Below, in pieces: positions 58,583 through 64,000 of a DNA stretch of 64,000 nt (position 1 is the stretch's first letter; each line of letters starts with the position of its first letter). Under the pieces are notes generated by a model that ran no database searches, was not told the DNA's origin, and worked only from the letters and a program-made list of their open reading frames with translations. The translations under genes and the position numbers were made by a program. The stretch comes from Aquiflexum balticum DSM 16537 (GTDB lineage Bacteria; Bacteroidota; Bacteroidia; Cytophagales; Cyclobacteriaceae). The stretch is taken from the NCBI RefSeq assembly GCF_900176595.1, contig NZ_LT838813.1, positions 1,240,001 through 1,304,000 on the forward strand, read 5' to 3'.

Positions 58583-58618
58583 AACCTTCGGGGTCAAAAA
58601 AAGACCCCAAAGGTTTTC
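58583..58618 (+). terminator. First terminator after the M1 gene
   Basis: AACCTTCGGGGTC (58583-58595) pairs with GACCCCAAAGGTT (58603-58615), one mismatch, loop of seven A, then TTTCTC. It ends the HupE/M1 transcript. Confidence 0.8.
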
Positions 58619-58629
58619 TCCCAAATGTT

Positions 58630-58681
58630 AAACCTTTGAGGTCTTCCCTACCGCGACGGTAGGACCTCGAAGGTTTTTTTG
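58630..58681 (+). terminator. Second, branched terminator-like hairpin
   Basis: The outer stem AAACCTT (58630-58636) / AAGGTTT (58670-58676) and GAGGTC (58638-58643) / GACCTC (58663-58668) enclose an inner hairpin CTACCG (58648-58653) / CGGTAG (58657-58662), followed by T from 58677. The outer arms share the AACCTT-x-GxGGTC pattern with the first hairpin, so the two appear to be copies of one element. The rest of the gap to 58791 shows only short ACATAG-like echoes. Confidence 0.7.
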
Positions 58682-58791
58682 TGGGGTAAACCCTAAGTAA
58701 AACATAGAAGGATCCATGACTTAACACATAGTCCATATATAGCACATAGTTTTTGTAAACATTTTTTGAAACGGAAATTGATTATGAGCAA

Positions 58792-59931
58792 TTAAATCAC
58801 CTCATTCAACCCAAAATAAAAAGCTTTTTGATCGCCAATTGCAAAGTCTAATCGGATATTTAATCCCTCCTGATTCAATCGGTACCTGAATCCAAATCCA
58901 CCTCCATATCTGAATCTTTTCAAGCCAAATTCTGAAACCTGTGAGGCAACCTGTCCCGTATGGGCAAATGCAACCATGCCAAGGTTTCTATAAATTGGGA
59001 TGCGATATTCAGCCTGGTAGACCATGGCATGATTGTCTCGATATCTCCCTTCAAAATAACCCCGCATCCGGTCACTGCCACCTATCAGCGAGATATGCTG
59101 AAATGGCGGATTTCCTGTGGTGAAACTCAGCCAGCTTTGCAATGCCAATACCTGTTTATCATTGGTTTTAATGTATTTCCTAAAATCAATGTTGTACTGA
59201 TTGAAAGAAAAATTGCTTCCAAGAAAAGAAGCAAAACCCATCCATCCGACACGGTTCAACCAGCCTTTTGTAGGTTGAAAAATATTGTCTCTTGTATCCA
59301 GTGTCAGTAACAGACCCAGTCCTGAAATCCTTTGTCCATCATAGCCCGGAACCTGAGTTGTTTCAAGAATACCTCCCGGAACCCTTTCATTTATATCATC
59401 TATCCTAAATTCATATCGTGGACCAAAATAAAGACCCGGCAAAATTTCTCTTTCATAATTGAAATGGAAATAGGCATATCGGGTAGTATAATATTCACCT
59501 TCTTCTGTAATAGGGTCATTGCCTATTCCATAATACCGAAACGGGAAATTGGATAATTCCAACCGGGTATTGATATGGTCTTTGTCTTCATTGGACCATA
59601 AATCCAGCTCTGTTGAGAATATAGTTTGATTGTTGAGGGTATACAGTAAAGTTATGGGCAAAGAGGAGGGTCTGAGATTGGGGCTTTCTTCTCCTTTGTG
59701 CCTAAAAAGTTTGATTGCCCTGATTCCTATACCTAGGCTGGTTTCAGGTGAATAGACTACCGCAGGAATAAAAGCCCATGATTCTCCCGAAATCATATTG
59801 ATGACCTTGTCCCCTAAGTCAAAAACTTTTTCTATGGAACCGGCTTTATGGATAGAATCTGATTCCACTTGGGCATAGACCTTCGGAATTACCAAAAGCG
59901 GGATCAAAAAAAGCAAGGTAGCCCATTTCAT
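58792..59931 (-). CDS. Omp85/BamA-like outer membrane barrel protein (copy 2)
   Basis: From ATG 59931 the 379-residue product has a signal peptide (MKWATLLFLIPLLVIPKVYA). The barrel shows the Omp85-type segment LIGGSDRMRGYFEGRYRDNH, strongly like copy 1 (MMRGYYLGRFRDN), and amphipathic strands to the C-terminus. No POTRA domain. It belongs to a POTRA-less Omp85-like group whose function is unknown. The GNAT gene ends 25 bases upstream on the same strand, and they may be co-transcribed. Confidence 0.8.
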   Translation of the reverse strand: MKWATLLFLIPLLVIPKVYAQVESDSIHKAGSIEKVFDLGDKVINMISGESWAFIPAVVYSPETSLGIGIRAIKLFRHKGEESPNLRPSSLPITLLYTLNNQTIFSTELDLWSNEDKDHINTRLELSNFPFRYYGIGNDPITEEGEYYTTRYAYFHFNYEREILPGLYFGPRYEFRIDDINERVPGGILETTQVPGYDGQRISGLGLLLTLDTRDNIFQPTKGWLNRVGWMGFASFLGSNFSFNQYNIDFRKYIKTNDKQVLALQSWLSFTTGNPPFQHISLIGGSDRMRGYFEGRYRDNHAMVYQAEYRIPIYRNLGMVAFAHTGQVASQVSEFGLKRFRYGGGFGFRYRLNQEGLNIRLDFAIGDQKAFYFGLNEVI

Positions 59932-59964
59932 ATGGGGCAAATGTAATTAAAGTTTTATTTTGTA

Positions 59965-60507
59965 TCAGTCAAAAAACTTTTCTACTTCCTCCCTGACTAT
60001 GACATATTGAAATAAATCCCCGATTTTTCCATCTTTGATATAGGCATGCCTAAGGATGGCCTCCGGTTCATAGCCTGAGTTTTCAAGCACTTTCATACAA
60101 GGTACATTGAAGTCATACACCTGCGCATAAATTCTCAATACTTCCGGGAATTTTTCCAACGCATATTCTGTAAAAAGCTGCAAAGCTTCAGTGGCAATGC
60201 CCTTGCCCCAAAAAGCTTCTCCAAGCCAAAAACCAACCTCCATATTGGTTCTCAATTCATTTTTACCAATTTCACAACCTACCGAACCTGCTAATCTTCC
60301 TTCAAATTCGATGGCAAAATTTTGAGGAGGATTGAATTTTTGATTATGCTCTATCCAGTGACGGGCATCATGGATGGTATAGGGAGATGGGAAACTATCT
60401 CTTAGATTTTTAGCGATTTTTGGATTGTTGGCAATAGGATAAAGATGATGGTAATGTCCTTCATTCCACGTAACCAAACATATATTTCCTTTTCCCTGTA
60501 ATTTCAT
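59965..60507 (-). CDS. GNAT family N-acetyltransferase
   Basis: The 180-residue product has the GNAT acetyl-CoA fold of the RimJ/RimL type: the DARHWIEHNQKF helix, VGFWLGEAFWGKGIATEALQL (motif A with the pyrophosphate loop GKGIAT), IYAQVYDFNVPCMKVLENSGYEPEAI and LRHAYIKDG. Such enzymes acetylate small molecules or protein N-termini; the acceptor is not identifiable. It stands between the heptad repeat at 60587-60642 and the Omp85 gene. Confidence 0.87.
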   Translation of the reverse strand: MKLQGKGNICLVTWNEGHYHHLYPIANNPKIAKNLRDSFPSPYTIHDARHWIEHNQKFNPPQNFAIEFEGRLAGSVGCEIGKNELRTNMEVGFWLGEAFWGKGIATEALQLFTEYALEKFPEVLRIYAQVYDFNVPCMKVLENSGYEPEAILRHAYIKDGKIGDLFQYVIVREEVEKFFD

Positions 60508-60586
60508 GCAAAAATTATTTTTAAAGCATTAAGATAAGTCAGTTTTATGAGTTTCTGTAAAAATTAATAGGGTTTATTTGAAAGCC

Positions 60587-60642
60587 GTGAGATTTGAGAC
60601 GTGAGATAAGAGACTTTAGACACAAGACACAAGATACAAGAC
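60587..60642. repeat. Heptanucleotide repeat, 8 units of type NNNAGAY
   Basis: Eight consecutive 7-base units: GTGAGAT, TTGAGAC, GTGAGAT, AAGAGAC, TTTAGAC, ACAAGAC, ACAAGAT, ACAAGAC. Positions 4-6 are AGA in all and position 7 is C or T in all, whereas positions 1-3 vary. It lies in the gene-free gap 60508-60741, 80 bases upstream of the GNAT start. Confidence 0.75.
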
Positions 60643-60717
60643 TTCGGAAAATCCCTGTACCCAAATCTTCATTTAAAATAAAAATCCCCATTCCTTCTTA
60701 GTTTATCGGTAATGTCA

Positions 60718-60752
60718 CCCTTATCCCTTATCCTTTCTCCTTCATCCTTCTT
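60718..60752. repeat. Heptanucleotide repeat overlapping the prfA stop
   Basis: Five units in register: CCCTTAT, CCCTTAT, CCTTTCT, CCTTCAT, CCTTCTT. The last two overlap the end of prfA (stop at 60742-60744), so the repeat encodes the final Glu-Glu-Gly residues. The consensus is the same as in the tracts near pckG. Confidence 0.7.
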
Positions 60753-61821
60753 CCATTCCGGTATTTTTCATTTTTTCAAGGTTTTCGGCAAATCTTAAGG
60801 CTGAAATAAACTCTTCAATATTGCCATCCATGATATCCGGAAGGTTATAAACCGTTTTGTTGATTCTATGGTCTGTTACCCGGCTTTGAGAATAATTATA
60901 TGTCCTGATTTTGTCAGACCGATCTCCACTTGCCACCATGGACCTTCTTTGGGCGCCCACTGCTTCATTGTGTTTGTTCAGCTCTATTTCATAGAGACGG
61001 GAACGAAGTACTTTTAAGGCTTTTTCAAAGTTTTTGATCTGGGACTTTTCATCTTGACAGGTTACTATCAGTCCTGTAGGGATATGGGTAAGCCTAACTG
61101 CAGAATACGTCGTATTTACAGATTGTCCACCTGGTCCGGAAGAACAATAAGTGTCCTTGCGAATTTCATTCATATTGATATTGACCTCCACTTCATCCAT
61201 TTCAGGAAGGACTGCAACGGTAGCAGCAGATGTATGTACTCGGCCCTGGGTCTCAGTAGCAGGTACTCTTTGGACCCTGTGCACACCTGACTCAAACTTC
61301 ATCATCCCGTACACATCCGCTCCGGTAATGGTACTGATTATCTCTTTGTAACCTCCCGAAGAACCGAAAGTCAAATCGAGTACAGTCAATTTCCAGCCCT
61401 GTTTTTCACAGAATCTTTCGTACATCCTGAAAAGATCTCCGGCAAAAATAGCCGCTTCATCTCCACCTGTACCGGCACGGATTTCAAGAATACAATCTTT
61501 GGAATCATTTGGATCTTTAGGAATCAATTGCTGTTTCAGCTTTTCTTCCAGTTCTCCTTGTCTATCCTTCAATTCGTCCAGTTCAATTTTTGCCATTTCC
61601 CTGAAATCCGGATCTTTTTCTTTGTCCAAGATTTCTTTTGTACTGGTAATATTTTCCAATACATTTTTATAATCATCATATAAAGCCACCACTTTTTCCA
61701 GATCCTTATATTCCTTGGTCAACTTGGTATATTTGGACATGTCTGACATGGCATCGGGCTGTATGATGAGCTGGCCAACTTCGATAAACCTATCTTTCAG
61801 CGCTTGTAATTTGTCAAGCAT
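60742..61821 (-). CDS. prfA: Peptide chain release factor 1
   Basis: The 359-residue product starts at ATG 61821 ([17 protein letters not shown]), matching RF1 family starts; a longer frame to 61890 would overlap upstream sequence without homology. Seen: [20 protein letters not shown], the PAT tripeptide in [12 protein letters not shown], which reads UAA/UAG, and the catalytic GGQ in [12 protein letters not shown]. The C-terminal tail is short (NTGMEEG) and its last codons are formed by a heptanucleotide repeat. Divergent from the RsmB-like gene. Confidence 0.96.
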   Translation of the reverse strand: MLDKLQALKDRFIEVGQLIIQPDAMSDMSKYTKLTKEYKDLEKVVALYDDYKNVLENITSTKEILDKEKDPDFREMAKIELDELKDRQGELEEKLKQQLIPKDPNDSKDCILEIRAGTGGDEAAIFAGDLFRMYERFCEKQGWKLTVLDLTFGSSGGYKEIISTITGADVYGMMKFESGVHRVQRVPATETQGRVHTSAATVAVLPEMDEVEVNINMNEIRKDTYCSSGPGGQSVNTTYSAVRLTHIPTGLIVTCQDEKSQIKNFEKALKVLRSRLYEIELNKHNEAVGAQRRSMVASGDRSDKIRTYNYSQSRVTDHRINKTVYNLPDIMDGNIEEFISALRFAENLEKMKNTGMEEG

Positions 61822-61910
61822 AAATCTTTTTTTAATGAGAAGGGCAAAATTAGCAAAAATATCCATAGTAGGGATTTTGGATTTCAACACTCCGCTCTTG
61901 GGAATCTTCC

Positions 61911-61918
61911 TATCTTTG
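61911..61918 (+). promoter_or_regulatory. Possible -7 element of the rRNA methyltransferase gene
   Basis: TATCTTTG matches the Bacteroidota -7 consensus and lies 19 bases before the ATG at 61938. No TTTG at the preferred spacing was found. Confidence 0.4.
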
Positions 61919-61937
61919 TCCTTTCAAAAGAAAAAAT

Positions 61938-63131
61938 ATGAAGCTCTTTACCAATACAGTCTATGCCGTAGTGCATGCCATAGATGAAATTTTTAATCAA
62001 AACCGCTACGCCGATAAGGTGATAGAAAAAACCCTCAAATCCAACCCCAAATGGGGTGCAAGAGATAGGGGATTTATTGCTGAATCGGTATATGATATGG
62101 TGCGTTGGTGGAGGTTGATCAATTTTTTGAGCCCCTCCAAGGACAATTATCAGCTTTTTGGTACCTATTGGTTATTGCAGGGAAGGACACTGCCTGACTG
62201 GAAAGAATTCAAAGGTCTGGATTCAGATACCATCCACAGGAAATATGAAAGGCTGAATAATAGAGCAGTGATCCAATCTATCCCGGACTGGCTGGATGAA
62301 ATGGGCGCCGAACTCTTGGGCGATAAATGGGAGGAGGAAATCAACACCCTCAATCAGCAGGCCGAAGTTGTACTGAGGGTAAATACCCTTAAAATTACCA
62401 GGGAACAATTGATGAACCGCTTGGCTGGGGAAGAAATAGAGTCTTACGCCCCTAAGGGATACAAAGACGCCTTGGTCCTGGCCAAAAGGCAAAATGTTTT
62501 CAAAAATGCCGCTTTTAAGGAAGGGCTTTTCGAAGTACAGGACGCTTCTTCCCAGCTGGTTTCTGCGGCATTGGATGTGGAACCGGGCATGCGGGTAATT
62601 GATGCCTGCGCAGGGGCTGGAGGTAAATCTCTGCATTTAGCGGCATTGATGCAGAATAAAGGCAGGATATTGTCTATGGATACGGAGGGCTGGAAACTTC
62701 AAAATACTAAAATAAGAGCAAGACGAAATGGTATCAGTATCATCGAACCAAGAGTGATTGAAGGGAATAAAACCATCAAAAGACTGAGTGAATCCGCTGA
62801 TCGCCTGCTTTTGGATGTTCCCTGTTCCGGATTGGGTGTATTGAAAAGAAATCCTGACACCAAATGGAAATTGACCCCTGAATCAATAACAAAAGTTCAG
62901 GGAATCCAAGAAGAAATTTTACAAAATTACTCTTCCATGGTGAAAAAAGGAGGTATCATGGTCTATGCTACCTGCAGCATATTACCTTCTGAAAACCAGC
63001 ATCAGGTGGAGAAATTTTTGGCATCTGAAAAAGGAAAGGAGTTTGAGCTTTTGGAAGATCAGAAAGTTTTGGCCCAGGAAAGTGGGTTTGATGGGTTTTA
63101 TATTGCTAAGTTGAAGAGGAAAGAAGCTTAA
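61938..63131 (+). CDS. RsmB/NOP family rRNA cytosine-C5 methyltransferase
   Basis: The 397-residue product has an N-terminal NusB-like helical region, a linker, and a Rossmann SAM-binding domain: FEVQDASSQLVSAALDVEPG, VIDACAGAGGKSLHLAAL (motif I), motif IV LLLDVPCSGLGVLKRNPDTKWK and motif VI MVYATCSILPSENQHQV. The two Cys of DVPCSG and YATCS are the release and catalytic cysteines of m5C methyltransferases. Probably modifies rRNA, as RsmB does; the exact target base is not readable from sequence. Confidence 0.92.
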   Translation: MKLFTNTVYAVVHAIDEIFNQNRYADKVIEKTLKSNPKWGARDRGFIAESVYDMVRWWRLINFLSPSKDNYQLFGTYWLLQGRTLPDWKEFKGLDSDTIHRKYERLNNRAVIQSIPDWLDEMGAELLGDKWEEEINTLNQQAEVVLRVNTLKITREQLMNRLAGEEIESYAPKGYKDALVLAKRQNVFKNAAFKEGLFEVQDASSQLVSAALDVEPGMRVIDACAGAGGKSLHLAALMQNKGRILSMDTEGWKLQNTKIRARRNGISIIEPRVIEGNKTIKRLSESADRLLLDVPCSGLGVLKRNPDTKWKLTPESITKVQGIQEEILQNYSSMVKKGGIMVYATCSILPSENQHQVEKFLASEKGKEFELLEDQKVLAQESGFDGFYIAKLKRKEA

Positions 63132-63480
63132 GAAAAAGACTTTTATGGTTTTTCGTATTCAATGTTCTTTTTGACCGATGTCAGATGAACCGCCACAGAG
63201 GGCAGGCCGATGTTGGGTAGGTGGAGGAAGGAAGTGTATTTTGTAAACCTGAGAGTGGTTTCTTGCACTTTGAAAAATCATCAATTCTGAAAGGAAAGAA
63301 TAGGAATGCGGCTTTGGCCCATTCTCAAACAAGTGCAAAGCATAAATAGGCTTTAGCCAAAAGTAATAGCTCAGGTTTTGGATTGAAAGAGGAGATTGCC
63401 CAGTCAAATTTTTTTCAACTAATTTAAAGACTGCTGTAGAATTTTTGTAGTTTTAATCAAACTCTAAAATCAACCCAATC
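63132..63480. other. Gene-free segment between the methyltransferase and ABA4-like genes
   Basis: This 349-base gap has no ORF that I accept: an 82-codon minus-strand frame (63159-63407) has no recognisable fold and a composition (many His, Pro, Ser) unlike the neighbours. The segment is richer in G than most gaps here. I see no tRNA cloverleaf, terminator or repeat. It could be a gene remnant or an untranslated region. Confidence 0.35.
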
Positions 63481-63924
63481 ATGTCTACACTAGAAGCCGT
63501 ATTTGGAATGGCCAGCATATTGGCCTTTTTTTCCTGGATTACCTTATTTATTTTTTATCCACGCAAATGGATTTATCAAACTTTATTTTCGGGAGTGTTT
63601 ATCATTTTAGCATTGACCTATCTCTTTTATATTGTGATGGGACTTGGAGGAGATTCGGAAGGTGGATTTGGTAGTTTGGCCGAGGTCAAAGCTCTTTTTG
63701 GTTCAGATGAAGCCTTGTTGGCAGGATGGATTCATTATTTGGTATTTGATCTTTTTGTAGGCATGTGGATTACCAAAGATGCCTGGGAAAAAGATATCAA
63801 CAGGTGGATTGTTTTTCCCTGTTTGATTCTCACATTTATGTTAGGCCCGGTGGGATTGTTGACTTATTTTCTAATTCGGGGAATAAAACTTAAAAAATTA
63901 AATCAAAGTCCTTTTCATCCATGA
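63481..63924 (+). CDS. ABA4-like (DUF4281) membrane protein
   Basis: The 147-residue product has four membrane helices and the ABA4 signature HYLVFDLFVGMWITKDAWEKD, followed by PCLILTFMLGPVGLLTYFLIR. In plants ABA4 is needed for neoxanthin synthesis; bacterial relatives, often near carotenoid or light genes, have unproven roles. No carotenoid gene is in the window. Its TGA overlaps the next ATG by ATGA. Confidence 0.85.
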   Translation: MSTLEAVFGMASILAFFSWITLFIFYPRKWIYQTLFSGVFIILALTYLFYIVMGLGGDSEGGFGSLAEVKALFGSDEALLAGWIHYLVFDLFVGMWITKDAWEKDINRWIVFPCLILTFMLGPVGLLTYFLIRGIKLKKLNQSPFHP

Positions 63925-64000
63925 ATCTGATAAGGGAAGTTTATAGGCGGAGTCCCAAGTTAGGATGGTTTGGAACTATAAATTTTCTTTTGCTTTTCTT
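63921..64000 (+). CDS. Start of a membrane-protein gene, cut by the window edge
   Basis: ATG 63921 overlaps the ABA4-like stop (ATGA) and opens a frame to the right edge: MNLIREVYRRSPKLGWFGTI then a hydrophobic stretch NFLLLF. Probably a membrane protein translated with the ABA4-like gene. The family cannot be judged from 26 residues. Confidence 0.6.
   Translation, partial: MNLIREVYRRSPKLGWFGTINFLLLF

Noticed and set aside
63159-63407. 82-codon minus-strand frame in the gap after the methyltransferase
   Set aside because: No recognisable fold, unusual composition, and no start context; left as unassigned sequence.

Overview
This 64 kb window is AT-rich, and its family content points to the Bacteroidota, most likely order Cytophagales (Cyclobacteriaceae-like; an inference from gene content, not a database match). 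The indicators are a GldE-type gliding-motility protein, many short lipoproteins, DUF1080/PQQ-dehydrogenase/FGE-like secreted proteins, HupE, DUF6702, a bS22-like tiny basic ribosomal protein, few Shine-Dalgarno sequences, and several matches to the Bacteroidota -7 promoter element TAnnTTTG. It looks like core chromosome. I saw no tRNA or rRNA gene, insertion sequence, integrase, phage gene or CRISPR array.

Layout. 0-5 kb: the tail of a Kazal-type protein, acylphosphatase, a MoxR-like ATPase with its vWA partner, a small EHP-repeat lipoprotein and a transglutaminase-like lipoprotein. 5-12 kb: GTP-dependent PEP carboxykinase, a coupled PAS / metallo-hydrolase / sarcosine-oxidase-like operon, an amidase and a small membrane protein. 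12-18 kb: a secreted carbohydrate-oxidation operon (fused PQQ-type dehydrogenase/cytochrome c, DUF1080 protein, FGE-fold protein) followed by a Tat-exported sugar-isomerase-like protein. 18-24 kb: fumarase C, RidA, then kynureninase and kynurenine 3-monooxygenase. 24-26 kb: a YD-repeat lipoprotein and two thioredoxin-fold proteins. 25,961-26,636: a gene-free AT-rich stretch with clustered DnaA boxes, a candidate replication origin. 26.6-33.4 kb: M28 peptidase, inosine/xanthosine triphosphatase, YebC, NDH-2, a Spy-like protein and a lipocalin-like lipoprotein. 33.6-39.6 kb: gltB-gltD. 40-46 kb: gldE-ssb-mutY facing away from HU, a TPR protein, a bS22-like protein and RNase G. 46-55 kb: SIMPL, DUF2207-LemA, M14 carboxypeptidase, dipeptide epimerase, Omp85-like protein, M19 dipeptidase and 3-hydroxyanthranilate dioxygenase. 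55-64 kb: DUF6702, HupE, M1 aminopeptidase, a second Omp85-like protein, GNAT, release factor 1, an RsmB-like methyltransferase, an ABA4-like protein and the start of one more gene.

Functional links. kynU, kmo and the 3-hydroxyanthranilate dioxygenase form the middle of the tryptophan-to-quinolinate (de novo NAD) route, split over two loci 31 kb apart. The M14 carboxypeptidase, Ala-Glu-type epimerase and M19 dipeptidase fit cell-wall peptide salvage. PEP carboxykinase, fumarase, NDH-2 and glutamate synthase are central metabolism.

The two most interesting non-coding observations are: (i) three DnaA-type 9-mers in exact 10-bp phase at 26,202-26,230 plus an inverted one at 26,299, and (ii) heptanucleotide repeat tracts at 5,284-5,311, 5,412-5,446, 60,587-60,642 and 60,718-60,752. 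Two of these tracts abut or overlap the stop codons of pckG and prfA. Several genes also carry their stop codon inside the loop or stem of a terminator hairpin.
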